Positions 1 through 8,465 of a stretch of 64,000 nt of DNA are shown here, in pieces; position 1 is the stretch's first letter, and every line of letters starts with the position of its first letter. The notes beneath the pieces are model-generated. The model made no database searches. It worked only from the letters and a program-made list of their open reading frames with translations, and was not told the DNA's origin. A program made the translations under genes and the position numbers. Source of the stretch: DASRQK01 sp964436635. GTDB taxonomy: Bacteria > Bacteroidota > Bacteroidia > Sphingobacteriales > Sphingobacteriaceae. The stretch is from positions 37,213 through 101,212 of the forward strand of contig CAYTDM010000005.1 of NCBI GenBank assembly GCA_964436635.1, read 5' to 3'.

Positions 1-161
1 AGTCGGTTGTAAAATCGGATCAACACATTGCAAAGTTTAAAAAAACCCTTTTAACTTATTTTGAAGAAGTACCGCCGCTTTTTCTAACCTCGGCTGAAAC
101 GAAGAAGGGCTGCGAAGAATTGTTGATTTTTATTGATGAAATTAATTCAAAATTTGAATGA
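1..161 (+). CDS. engB: Ribosome biogenesis GTP-binding protein EngB/YsxC (C-terminal end)
   Basis: Only the last 52 codons are inside the window, read in the frame that starts at base 3. The translated tail contains KSDQ, then PPLFLTSAETKKGCEELL and ends INSKFE. This matches the C-terminal part of EngB/YihA/YsxC GTPases: the end of the G4 (TKxD-like) region, the G5-like TSA motif, and the final helix. The family is a Ras-like GTPase needed for large ribosomal subunit assembly. The stop codon overlaps the start of the next gene in an ATGA arrangement (4 bp), so the two are probably co-transcribed and translationally coupled. The assignment rests on a short tail, so it is good but not certain. 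Confidence 0.8.
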   Translation, partial: SVVKSDQHIAKFKKTLLTYFEEVPPLFLTSAETKKGCEELLIFIDEINSKFE

Positions 162-1012
162 AAAAATATTTTTCATTAGTACTCTTTGCGCATAGTGTAT
201 TTGCATTGCCTTTTGCAATCATAGGATTTTTTTTAGCTGTTTATACGACTGAACATGCTTTTACATGGGTAAAGCTGTTGTTGATGTTAGCTTGTATGGT
301 GTTTGCAAGGAACGCTGCCATGGCCTTTAATCGCTACTTGGATCGGGATGTGGATGCGTTAAACCCGCGCACTGCGATGCGGGATGTGCCAGCAGGTCGA
401 GTCAGTCCACGCCAAGCGTTGCTCTTCACCATCATAAATTGCTTGTTATTTGTGCTGGCGACTTGGTTCATTAACACTATCTGTTTTTACTTATCACCGG
501 TAGCGCTGTTTGTGGTTTTGTTTTATTCTTATACAAAGCGATTTACGCCATTGTGCCATTTAGTACTGGGCGTAGGCTTAGGACTGGCTCCCGTGGGGGC
601 TTACATGGTCGTGACTGGCGAGTTTCATTTGGTGCCAATTTTGTATGGATTAGCAGTGTTGACTTGGGTGAGTGGATTTGATATTATTTATGCGCTACAA
701 GATGAGGTTTTTGATCGGGCGCACGGGTTAAAATCCATTCCGGTGTTAGTGGGGACGAATCGTGCTTTGAGGATTTCTGAAGCTTTACACGTTTTGTCTG
801 CTATTTTCGTGATTTTACCTGCAGCTTTTTTTGAGTTAGGTAAGATTTATTGGGTGGGCGTAGCGATCTATATTTTTTTACTCATTTATCAACATCGATT
901 AGTGAGTCCTACGGATTTAAGCAAGGTGGATCGGGCATTTATGACGACAAACGGGGTAGCATCGGTGGTCTTTGCATGTTTCTTTTTGTTATCCATCTGG
1001 TTTCCATTTTAA
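158..1012 (+). CDS. UbiA-family prenyltransferase (menaquinone-type, MqnP-like)
   Basis: This is a 284-residue integral membrane protein with about eight hydrophobic segments. The first Asp-rich prenyl diphosphate motif is visible at residues 58-66 (N58, D62, D64, D66), and a second acidic motif (DIIYALQDEVFD) lies near residues 174-188. Length and motifs fit the UbiA family, which attaches a polyprenyl chain to an aromatic acid in the membrane. Bacteroidota make menaquinone rather than ubiquinone, so I infer a role like MqnP in the futalosine route or a related one. A UbiD-like decarboxylase and a polyprenyl diphosphate synthase occur elsewhere in this window and would fit the same pathway. 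The start overlaps the engB stop by 4 bp. Other UbiA substrates such as heme or chlorophyll-type rings are less likely but not excluded. Confidence 0.85.
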   Translation: MKKYFSLVLFAHSVFALPFAIIGFFLAVYTTEHAFTWVKLLLMLACMVFARNAAMAFNRYLDRDVDALNPRTAMRDVPAGRVSPRQALLFTIINCLLFVLATWFINTICFYLSPVALFVVLFYSYTKRFTPLCHLVLGVGLGLAPVGAYMVVTGEFHLVPILYGLAVLTWVSGFDIIYALQDEVFDRAHGLKSIPVLVGTNRALRISEALHVLSAIFVILPAAFFELGKIYWVGVAIYIFLLIYQHRLVSPTDLSKVDRAFMTTNGVASVVFACFFLLSIWFPF

Positions 1013-1187
1013 ACATCCCTTGTTAAACGACTTTCGAAAGTTTTAGCACGAATAAGATTAACAGGGTCAAGTGTTAATTACATTGTGTGAAAAATAATTT
1101 TGGAATAATTTAGGCCAAATTCCTTTGTAATCAATAGGTTTTAGCTGGTTTTTATTTAAAGTGAATGGATTAAAAACCGTGGAGTAG

Positions 1188-1218
1188 TTGTCTTTCCCTG
1201 AATAAATCCCTTTCTTTG
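1188..1218 (+). promoter_or_regulatory. Possible Bacteroidota-type promoter for topA
   Basis: TTG at 1188-1190 is followed after 20 bp by TTTCTTTG at 1211-1218, one mismatch from the TAnnTTTG -7 box. It would give a leader of roughly 25 bases before the topA ATG. The rest of the 232-bp gap (1013-1244) holds a short palindrome, ACTTTCGAAAGT at 1030-1041, and nothing else I can name. Confidence 0.3.
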
Positions 1219-1244
1219 CAAAAATCAAAATCATTTTGAACCCA

Positions 1245-3584
1245 ATGGCAAAAAATTTATTGATAGTTGAGTCACCCGCTAAAGCCAAAACCATCGAAGG
1301 ATATTTGGGAAAAGATTTTCTTGTAAAATCTAGTTATGGCCATATTCGAGATTTAGTTAAAACGGATGATGCGATCGATATAAATAATAATTTCGAACAG
1401 AAATACGAAGTGCCATCGGATAAGAAGGCAGTGGTGAGTGAGCTGAAGAAACTCGCTAAAGAAGCGGAAACAGTTTGGCTCGCATCCGACGAGGACCGGG
1501 AAGGGGAAGCGATCTCTTGGCACTTGTTTGAGACCTTAGGATTAAAAGAAGAGCAAACGAAACGAATTGTTTTTCATGAAATTACCAAGCCAGCCATCTT
1601 AAAAGCAATCGCTTCACCACGAAAAATCGATAATAATTTAGTGTATGCACAGCAAGCGCGCCGTGTTTTAGATCGATTGGTGGGTTTTGAACTTTCACCG
1701 GTGTTGTGGCGGAAAGTGAAACCATCTTTGTCGGCTGGTCGTGTACAATCTGTAGCTGTGCGCTTAATCGTAGAACGTGAACGTGAGATCATTCACTTTG
1801 ATTCAGAAGCATCCTTTAAAATTACCGCGATATTTAATACAGGTAAAGCGAAAGAAGTACTAAAAGCTGAATTACCTCAACGATTTTCCAGCATTGAAGA
1901 AGCAAAAGCGTTTATTCAAGATTGTAAGGACGCTAATTTTGCTGTGGAAAGTTTGGAAACAAAGCCAGCTAAAAGAAATCCATCAGCTCCATTTACAACG
2001 TCTACTTTGCAACAAGAAGCCAGTAGAAAACTTGGTTTCTCTGTAGCAAGAACGATGACCATTGCGCAGCGCTTATACGAATCCGGTAAAATTACCTATA
2101 TGCGTACCGACTCTGTGAATTTGAGTCAAACCGCGTTGGATGCTGCTGAAGCTGAAATTAAAAGTGCTTACGGAGAAAGCTATTATAATAGAAGACAATA
2201 TAAAACCAAGTCTGCAGGGGCTCAAGAAGCACACGAGGCCATTCGCCCAACTTATTTTGATCAACATACGATCGTAGGTGATGCAGCAGATAAACGCTTG
2301 TACGAATTAATTTGGAAACGAGCGATCGCTTCGCAAATGAGTGAGGCCGTCTTTGAAAAGACGGTAGCTAAAATCCATATATCAACTCGTAAAGAACCCA
2401 TGGTTGCCAGTGGAGAAGTGCTAAAATTTGATGGTTTCTTAAAAGTTTATTTTGAATCGACAGATGAAGACCATGACGCACATGTGGATGATCAAGATCA
2501 AAATGGATTGTTGCCACCTTTACATCAAGGTCAAGCCTTACAATTAGATACCATGTCGGGTGTGGAACGTTTTTCAAGGCCGCCAGCGCGCTATACAGAA
2601 GCGAGTTTAGTGAAAAAATTAGAAGAGTTAGGCATTGGGCGACCATCCACCTATGCGCCTACCATTTCAACGATTCAAAATAGAGGCTATGTGGTTAAGG
2701 AAGATCGTGAAGGAAAAGAGCGAGGTTATCGGGTTTTGGAATTAACGCAAGGGGCATTTCAAGAATTTAGTAAAACAGAAATTGCAGGATCAGAAAAATC
2801 AAAATTATTCCCAACGGATATCGGAATGGTTGTGAATGATTTCCTTGTCGAGCATTTTAAAGGCATTGTAGATTTTAACTTTACTGCAAAAGTGGAGAAG
2901 GAATTCGATGAGATTGCGCAAGGATATAAGGATTGGACCACCATGTTGAGAAATTTCTATGGGCCATTTCATGAGGAAGTAGAAAATACCATGTTGCACG
3001 CTGACCGGGCAAATAATGAACGGATCTTAGGCGTGGACCCTGTTACTGGGAAAAATGTTAGTGTGCGAATCGGTCGATTTGGGCCATTGGTGCAGATAGG
3101 AAGTGCAGATGATGAGGATAAACCGCGATTTGCGAGTTTGCGTCCAGGCCAAATGATTGAAACCATTACCTTCGAGGAAGCCATGGAATTATTTAAGCTT
3201 CCGAAGAAAATAGGTGCATTTGAAGAGAAAGAAATGACGGTAGCAATCGGCCGATTCGGCCCGTATATTCGTCATAATAGTGCGTTTTATTCTTTGCCTA
3301 AAGGTATGGATCCGCATGATGTAACGGAGGAAGATGCTATTCAAATCATCAAAGATAAAAGACAAAAAGACATCGATAAAATTGTTAAGGTTTTTGATGA
3401 AAATCCAGATGCTCAGATAGAAAATGGACGTTGGGGGCCTTTTATTCGTTTTGGTAAACAAAACATTAAGATCCCGAAAGGAACAGATCCTTTGACTATT
3501 ACTTATGATCAAGTACTCGAGTGGGCAGCTGCGGATGAAAAGAAAAGCAAACCGAAAGCGAGAGCTACACGTGCTAAAAAATAA
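1245..3584 (+). CDS. topA: DNA topoisomerase I
   Basis: Type IA topoisomerase of 779 residues that relaxes negative supercoils by single-strand passage. The N-terminal Toprim domain starts with LIVESPAKAKTIEGYLG and carries the acidic metal-binding motif in LASDEDREGEAISWHL (about residues 81-97). The active-site tyrosine is Tyr285 in KITYMRTDS. The C-terminus has three glycine/arginine-rich TopA repeats, recognisable by GRFGPLVQIG, GRFGPYIRH and GRWGPFIRFG, and lacks the four-cysteine zinc fingers of the E. coli enzyme. It ends in a basic tail (KSKPKARATRAKK). I chose the ATG at 1245 (MAKNLLIVESP) because it is the usual family start; an in-frame TTG at 1236 would add three residues. It is preceded by a possible promoter and is probably expressed alone. 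Confidence 0.97.
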   Translation: MAKNLLIVESPAKAKTIEGYLGKDFLVKSSYGHIRDLVKTDDAIDINNNFEQKYEVPSDKKAVVSELKKLAKEAETVWLASDEDREGEAISWHLFETLGLKEEQTKRIVFHEITKPAILKAIASPRKIDNNLVYAQQARRVLDRLVGFELSPVLWRKVKPSLSAGRVQSVAVRLIVEREREIIHFDSEASFKITAIFNTGKAKEVLKAELPQRFSSIEEAKAFIQDCKDANFAVESLETKPAKRNPSAPFTTSTLQQEASRKLGFSVARTMTIAQRLYESGKITYMRTDSVNLSQTALDAAEAEIKSAYGESYYNRRQYKTKSAGAQEAHEAIRPTYFDQHTIVGDAADKRLYELIWKRAIASQMSEAVFEKTVAKIHISTRKEPMVASGEVLKFDGFLKVYFESTDEDHDAHVDDQDQNGLLPPLHQGQALQLDTMSGVERFSRPPARYTEASLVKKLEELGIGRPSTYAPTISTIQNRGYVVKEDREGKERGYRVLELTQGAFQEFSKTEIAGSEKSKLFPTDIGMVVNDFLVEHFKGIVDFNFTAKVEKEFDEIAQGYKDWTTMLRNFYGPFHEEVENTMLHADRANNERILGVDPVTGKNVSVRIGRFGPLVQIGSADDEDKPRFASLRPGQMIETITFEEAMELFKLPKKIGAFEEKEMTVAIGRFGPYIRHNSAFYSLPKGMDPHDVTEEDAIQIIKDKRQKDIDKIVKVFDENPDAQIENGRWGPFIRFGKQNIKIPKGTDPLTITYDQVLEWAAADEKKSKPKARATRAKK

Positions 3585-3647
3585 TAATTAGGTTAGTTAA
3601 ATAATATTTACGGAATTTCTTAAAAACTGTTAGGTCAGTGAGGTAAT

Positions 3648-4085
3648 ATGAAAGCGGATCTTCCAATCAATCATGTGTTAGACATATCAGTCGCGGTTGT
3701 CATAGAAAACGACGATCTAACTCATCCAGAATGGCACGTTTATTTAATCAATGAAAAGCCAACCACTATTCAAAATGTACTCATTACCTCTAAAGGGTAT
3801 GGTGAAAAGGATGGAGTGGAAGTTAAAACATCGGTTTTACGACATTTTATCGGGGATGTGGACTCCATGGATTATGCTCGGATAGAAGCGATCGATCCGC
3901 AGGTTTTCGGCTTAAATAACGAGTATTGGTTAAGCTTTTATGTGGATGGAACGATATACGACAAGAAATATATCTTCGTTCCTGATAGCATTGTAGCGGA
4001 TCATTTAATTCATGTTCCGGTGCTAAATAAGAAAGGCATCGTTATTGGCGGTATGATAGAACACAAGGACACTAAGTCGAATTAA
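3648..4085 (+). CDS. Conserved-looking hypothetical protein, 145 aa
   Basis: I do not recognise a named family. The protein is soluble, acidic and has no signal peptide or membrane segment. It contains several predicted beta strands (ISVAVVIEN, PEWHVYLINEK, EYWLSFYVDG, KKYIFVPDSI) and a C-terminal stretch rich in Val/Ile/Gly. The arrangement suggests a small beta-rich cytoplasmic domain. It sits 63 bp after topA and 44 bp before cmk on the same strand, so it may belong to a housekeeping operon. The ATG at 3648 is the first in-frame start and the codon use looks like that of its neighbours. No function is proposed. Confidence 0.75.
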   Translation: MKADLPINHVLDISVAVVIENDDLTHPEWHVYLINEKPTTIQNVLITSKGYGEKDGVEVKTSVLRHFIGDVDSMDYARIEAIDPQVFGLNNEYWLSFYVDGTIYDKKYIFVPDSIVADHLIHVPVLNKKGIVIGGMIEHKDTKSN

Positions 4086-4129
4086 TTTCCTATTTTTAAA
4101 CCTTTAGCAAACGAATAGTTTCTACTTCC

Positions 4130-4819
4130 ATGACGAATAAAAATAGAATAATAGCGATAGATGGTTATTCTTCTTGTGGAAAAAGCACATTAGCAAAAGC
4201 CATTGCGAAGCGTTTAGGATATGTGTATGTGGATAGCGGTGCCATGTACCGTGCAGTCACTTTATATTTCCTCAGAAACGAGGTTGATTTGCAGAATATT
4301 GAAATGGTCGAGCAAGCCTTGGATTCGATTCATATAGACATGCATTTTCAAGATGGGAAAGTGCAGGTGATATTGAATGATGAGGATGTTTCTGATGAAA
4401 TCCGACAAATGCATGTTTCGGAATGGGTGAGTGAAGTCAGTACGATCAAACAGGTTCGGGAAGCGATGGTCGCCCAACAACAAGCTTTGGGGAGACGGAA
4501 AAATGTGGTGATGGATGGACGCGATATCGGCACTCAAGTATTCCCTCATGCCCATTTAAAATTATTTATGACTGCCGACCCATTGATTCGCGCTCAACGC
4601 AGGTTTGAGGAATTAAAAGCCAAAGGAGAGGAGTGTAGTTTGGAAGAAGTGATTGAGAATTTGGCACATCGAGACCACATCGATAGCACCAGGAAAGAAA
4701 GTCCGTTGGTACAGGCAGCTGACGCTGTGTTATTAGATAATTCCTACCTTACAGAAGAAGAACAATTAACGATTGCTTTAGATTTATTAGAACAAAAAAT
4801 TTCAAGTCATGCGAGTTAA
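4130..4819 (+). CDS. cmk: Cytidylate kinase
   Basis: A 229-residue (d)CMP kinase that phosphorylates CMP and dCMP with ATP in pyrimidine nucleotide recycling. The P-loop is GYSSCGKST at residues 12-20. The CMP-binding part follows in YVDSGAMYRAVTLYFL, and the conserved DGRDIGTQVFP segment lies near residue 130. The C-terminal lid region has the R-rich AQRRFEEL and RDHIDSTRKESPL motifs. Length is normal for the family. Its last 11 bases overlap the start of the next gene, which implies translational coupling with the LutA-like protein. Confidence 0.96.
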   Translation: MTNKNRIIAIDGYSSCGKSTLAKAIAKRLGYVYVDSGAMYRAVTLYFLRNEVDLQNIEMVEQALDSIHIDMHFQDGKVQVILNDEDVSDEIRQMHVSEWVSEVSTIKQVREAMVAQQQALGRRKNVVMDGRDIGTQVFPHAHLKLFMTADPLIRAQRRFEELKAKGEECSLEEVIENLAHRDHIDSTRKESPLVQAADAVLLDNSYLTEEEQLTIALDLLEQKISSHAS

Positions 4820-5537
4820 TCTGTTCATTCCATGCTTCATCGATCAGTTTTACCCCGAAACAGCATTAAATACGCTTAGGGTATTGAAGAAAGCAGGATG
4901 TACAGTTGAATACAATCCACAAGTCACTTGTTGTTCCCAACCCCTTTATAATGCAGGTTTTTGGAAGGAAGCCAAAGACTTAGGCGAAAAATTTTTAGAA
5001 AATTTTAATGCTGACATTCCTGTCGTCACGCCCTCAGCTTCTTGCATCTCCATGATTAAAGATGGGTATAATGATTTATTCAAGAACACAGCCCAGCACA
5101 ATGCCTGCAGGAGTTTACAATCTAATATTTTTGAACTCAGCGAATTTCTTGTAAATATATTAGGCGTGGATTATTTTGGTGCTGAGTTAGAGGTGAGAGC
5201 CATGTACCACGATTCTTGTTCAGCCTTAAGATCTTGTTCGATTAAAGATGAACCAAGACGCTTATTAAATAATGTAGCCGGGTTCGAATTGGTAGAATCT
5301 CCTCATCACGATGTGTGCTGCGGATTTGGTGGAAACTTTGCTGTAAAGCACGCCGCGATATCCACTGCCATGGCTGCTGAGAAAGTGGAACAAGCCCTGC
5401 AGTTAAATGCAGAAGCCATCGTTTCAACCGATGCCTCTTGTTTAATGCATTTACAGAGTTATATAGACGCCCAAAAAATTCCTTTAAAAACCTACCACAT
5501 TGCAGATGTGTTGGCCGCTGGGTGGCCAAATATTTAG
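4809..5537 (+). CDS. LutA/YkgE-like protein with two CCG (cysteine-rich) domains
   Basis: This 242-residue protein has two CCG-type cysteine motifs, which in heterodisulfide reductase and lactate/glycolate oxidase systems bind iron-sulfur clusters. The first half carries PCFIDQF and TCCSQPLYNAGF; the second carries MYHDSCSALRSC and DVCCGFGGNF. This layout matches LutA (YkgE), one of three parts of the LutABC L-lactate oxidation complex. No lutB or lutC lies beside it here, so either the partners are elsewhere or it serves another redox enzyme. The start overlaps cmk by 11 bp. The cysteines argue for a functional Fe-S or disulfide protein; the substrate is uncertain. Confidence 0.85.
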   Translation: MRVNLFIPCFIDQFYPETALNTLRVLKKAGCTVEYNPQVTCCSQPLYNAGFWKEAKDLGEKFLENFNADIPVVTPSASCISMIKDGYNDLFKNTAQHNACRSLQSNIFELSEFLVNILGVDYFGAELEVRAMYHDSCSALRSCSIKDEPRRLLNNVAGFELVESPHHDVCCGFGGNFAVKHAAISTAMAAEKVEQALQLNAEAIVSTDASCLMHLQSYIDAQKIPLKTYHIADVLAAGWPNI

Positions 5538-5559
5538 TAACTTAAATTGGTTATTTTAT

Positions 5560-5567
5560 TATATTTG
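5560..5567 (+). promoter_or_regulatory. -7 promoter box (TATATTTG) upstream of the thiolase gene
   Basis: TATATTTG at 5560-5567 matches the Bacteroidota TAnnTTTG consensus exactly. It lies in the 84-bp gap before the thiolase and would leave a leader of about 50 bases. The upstream -33 element is weak (TTTAG near 5533). Confidence 0.45.
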
Positions 5568-5621
5568 TTGGAATCAGTTATATTTCAACAAATTTTTTTA
5601 GAAAACTAATCAATTATCGAA

Positions 5622-6797
5622 ATGCAAGAAGTATATATCGTATCAGCAGTCCGTACGCCTATTGGGTCATTCGGAGGGTCCTTATCAAGTTTTTCTGCCA
5701 CCCAATTAGGTGGGTTTGCGATTAAAGAAGCCGTAAAACGTGCAAATGTTCAACCAGATCAAATCGAGGAAGTTTACTTTGGTAATGTGTTGTCGGCGAA
5801 TCTTGGTCAGGCTCCGGCTACTCAAGCTGCAAAGTTTGCAGGTTTGCCAGATGTGCCAGCGACAACTATAAATAAAGTTTGTGCATCGGGTACGAAAGCT
5901 ATTATGCTGGCTGCGCAAAGCATTGCGTTAGGCCAACGCGACGTAGTGATTGCAGGTGGAATGGAAAGCATGAGCAATGTCCCATTTTATTTAGATAAGG
6001 CCAGAACAGGTTATCGTTTAGGGCATGGCCAAATAACTGATGGCTTAATCAAGGACGGTTTATGGGATGTTTATCAGGATTATCACATGGGTACTGCCGC
6101 GGAATTGTGTGCAAGTGAATGTGAAATTTCACGAGAGGATCAAGATGCGTTTGCTACGCAATCGTATAAGCGTTCCCAACAAGCCTTTGAAGCTGGAAAA
6201 TTCAGAGATGAAATCGTGCCGATCGAAGTGGTAGGTAGAAAAGGAGACGTCAAGGTAGTCGATCAAGATGAGGAAATTTTTGCGGTAGATTTTTCTAAAA
6301 TCACCGGATTAAGACCAGTTTTTAAGAAAGACGGAACAGTTACCGCCGCCAATGCATCCACCTTAAATGACGGGGCTGCCGCTTTAGTATTAATGAGTAA
6401 ACAAAAGGTAGAAGAATTAGGAATCAAACCATTAGCAAAAATTATTGGTTATGGCGATGCGCAGCAAGCGCCAGAATGGTTTACCACCGCACCAGCTAAA
6501 GCGATTCCTCGTGCACTTGCACATGCAGGCGTATCTGCGGATCAAGTGGATTTCTATGAAATTAATGAAGCATTTTCCGTGGTATCCTTGGCAAATAATA
6601 AGTTGTTAGGCCTACAAGAAGAAAAAGTCAATGTACATGGTGGAGCCGTTTCATTAGGACATCCCCTTGGAGCATCGGGTGCACGGATCGTCGTCACTTT
6701 ATTATCAGTGCTTTCTCAAAACAATGGAAAAATTGGCGTAGCAGGTATTTGTAATGGGGGCGGAGGAGCCAGTGCTTTAGTGATAGAAAAATGCTAA
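5622..6797 (+). CDS. Acetyl-CoA C-acetyltransferase (thiolase)
   Basis: Thiolase-superfamily enzyme of 391 residues, the usual length for biosynthetic or degradative acetyl-CoA acetyltransferase. It starts EVYIVSAVRTPIGSFGG. The nucleophilic cysteine is Cys87 in INKVCASGTKA, the catalytic His347 lies in SLGHPLGASGAR, and the second catalytic cysteine is Cys377 in GICNGGGGAS. The NEAFSVV motif forms the oxyanion region. It condenses two acetyl-CoA to acetoacetyl-CoA or runs the reverse step in fatty-acid or amino-acid breakdown. It appears to be a single-gene unit behind its own promoter. The product name is firm; the metabolic direction is not decided by the sequence. Confidence 0.95.
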   Translation: MQEVYIVSAVRTPIGSFGGSLSSFSATQLGGFAIKEAVKRANVQPDQIEEVYFGNVLSANLGQAPATQAAKFAGLPDVPATTINKVCASGTKAIMLAAQSIALGQRDVVIAGGMESMSNVPFYLDKARTGYRLGHGQITDGLIKDGLWDVYQDYHMGTAAELCASECEISREDQDAFATQSYKRSQQAFEAGKFRDEIVPIEVVGRKGDVKVVDQDEEIFAVDFSKITGLRPVFKKDGTVTAANASTLNDGAAALVLMSKQKVEELGIKPLAKIIGYGDAQQAPEWFTTAPAKAIPRALAHAGVSADQVDFYEINEAFSVVSLANNKLLGLQEEKVNVHGGAVSLGHPLGASGARIVVTLLSVLSQNNGKIGVAGICNGGGGASALVIEKC

Positions 6798-6854
6798 TTT
6801 TCTCAAAAACTTTTGTTTATTTGTAATCTTGTGTAAACCATTAATAGAAAACAT

Positions 6855-8447
6855 ATGAATAATAATCAGGATCATGAATTAATTGCCCATTTGGATAGGC
6901 AAGGAGTCGATGACAAAATGGTGCTTGGTCACCCTGCTGGATTGCTTGTACTTTTCTTTACAGAGATGTGGGAGCGTTTCAGTTACTATGGAATGCGAGC
7001 GCTATTAACCTTGTTTTTAGTAACCGAAATATCTAGAGGGGGATGGGAATGGTCTCGTGCTGAAGCCATGAACTTATATGGTTGGTATACAGGATTAGTC
7101 TATTTGACGCCAATCTTAGGCGGGATGATCGCCGATAAATTTACGGGTTACAAAAAAGCGATTATCATTGGTGCTTTGATGATGACCTTAGGTCACGCTT
7201 CTATGGCATTAGAAATGTTTAATAATAACTTTTTCTTCGTGGGTTTAGGCTTGATGATTTTGGGAAATGGTATGTTCAAACCAAACATTTCAGCCATGGT
7301 CGGACAGCTTTATCCTGATAACAGTGCGAAAAAAGATGCGGGTTACACCATTTTCTATATGGGTATTAATGCAGGAGCATTCTTAGGAATGTTATTGTGT
7401 GGATACATCGGAGAAAAAATTGGTTGGCATTATGGATTTGGCTTAGCGGGCGTATTTATGTTCTTTGGTATGTTGCAATTCTATTTTGCGCGCAAATACT
7501 TTGGAATTATTGGAGAAACTCCGGATGAAGTGAAGTCTTTTAAAGTCGCAAACGAATCAAAAAACAAAGACGAAGTGGAAGAGAATTTATCACCGAAAGT
7601 GATTCGCGACCGCCTAATCGTAATCTGTGTATTGATTTTTTTCAGCATCTTTTTCTGGTTAGCATTCGAACAAGCAGGTGGATCCATGAATATTTTTGCT
7701 GCCGATTATACCCAACGTGTATTAGACGGTAATTCTGCAGTGATTTTTAAATGGGTGGACGCTGCTTTAACCTTATTCCCATTAGTGATTGTGACTTGGG
7801 TATTATATGGTTTAGCTAAGAAATTATATGCAGCTTATCCAACGACCATTTTATTTACCATGGTCAGCTTTTTGATTATTTGGGTATTGGGTATCTGGAA
7901 AATTCAACGTGAGTTTACATCGGTTGAAACCGAAGTGGTAGCTTCTTGGTTCCAAATTTTAAATTCGTTCTTTATCATTACCCTTGCTACTTTATTCAGT
8001 AAGATTTGGGAAAAGGTTTGGAACCCATCTGGTCCAGTTAAATTTGCGGTAGCTTTATTCCTATTAGGATTAGGTTTCGCGGTATTAGCGTATGGAAGTA
8101 GAGAAATTCCTCAAGGTGCGATGACTGCTTCTGTGAGCATGGTATGGTTAATTTTGGCTTACTTTTTCCACACGACTGGTGAGTTATGCTTGTCACCTGT
8201 AGGACTTTCTTATGTAAGTAAATTGTCGCCTAAAAAATTCATCGGTTTAATCTTTGGATTGTGGTTTGCATCTTCTGCGATCGCAAACATTGTTGGTGGG
8301 CAATTAGGGGGATTAATTGATAAAATCAGTGCTACTTATTCCATTGCCCACTTCTTCGCGATTTTCGCGGTGGTACCGGGAATTGCTGGTCTGATCTTAT
8401 TGGTTTTGGCTCCAAAATTGAAAAAAATGATGCACGGCATCCAATAA
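6855..8447 (+). CDS. POT/PTR-family proton-coupled oligopeptide transporter
   Basis: A 530-residue major facilitator protein with about 14 hydrophobic segments. The N-terminal ExxER-like motif is visible in FTEMWERFSYYGMRALL, characteristic of POT transporters, which import di- and tripeptides with protons. Further family signatures are the conserved GGMIADKFTGYKKAI loop and the FYMGINAGAFLG segment near residue 170. A charged cytoplasmic loop (ESKNKDEVEENLSPKV) separates the two halves, and the second half has the FWLAFEQAGGSMN motif. Length is typical. It begins 57 bp after the thiolase and is followed after 18 bp by a glycosyltransferase gene. Confidence 0.93.
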   Translation: MNNNQDHELIAHLDRQGVDDKMVLGHPAGLLVLFFTEMWERFSYYGMRALLTLFLVTEISRGGWEWSRAEAMNLYGWYTGLVYLTPILGGMIADKFTGYKKAIIIGALMMTLGHASMALEMFNNNFFFVGLGLMILGNGMFKPNISAMVGQLYPDNSAKKDAGYTIFYMGINAGAFLGMLLCGYIGEKIGWHYGFGLAGVFMFFGMLQFYFARKYFGIIGETPDEVKSFKVANESKNKDEVEENLSPKVIRDRLIVICVLIFFSIFFWLAFEQAGGSMNIFAADYTQRVLDGNSAVIFKWVDAALTLFPLVIVTWVLYGLAKKLYAAYPTTILFTMVSFLIIWVLGIWKIQREFTSVETEVVASWFQILNSFFIITLATLFSKIWEKVWNPSGPVKFAVALFLLGLGFAVLAYGSREIPQGAMTASVSMVWLILAYFFHTTGELCLSPVGLSYVSKLSPKKFIGLIFGLWFASSAIANIVGGQLGGLIDKISATYSIAHFFAIFAVVPGIAGLILLVLAPKLKKMMHGIQ

Positions 8448-8465
8448 TAATTTATCAAAGAGCAA

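Noticed and set aside
158..1012. Naming the UbiA-like gene as ubiquinone-specific ubiA
   Set aside because: Bacteroidota make menaquinone, and the family motif alone does not define the aromatic substrate.
1030..1041. ACTTTCGAAAGT as a terminator after the UbiA-like gene
   Set aside because: There is no loop and only four T follow, so it is too weak to call.
1013..1244. Possible small RNA or tRNA gene in the largest gap
   Set aside because: No cloverleaf, no T-loop GGTTC motif and no strong hairpin; only a short palindrome at 1030-1041.
1067..1294. Minus-strand open frame upstream of topA
   Set aside because: It runs through the topA promoter and start, is Asn/Lys/Phe-rich and has no recognisable protein features; it reads as AT-rich non-coding sequence.
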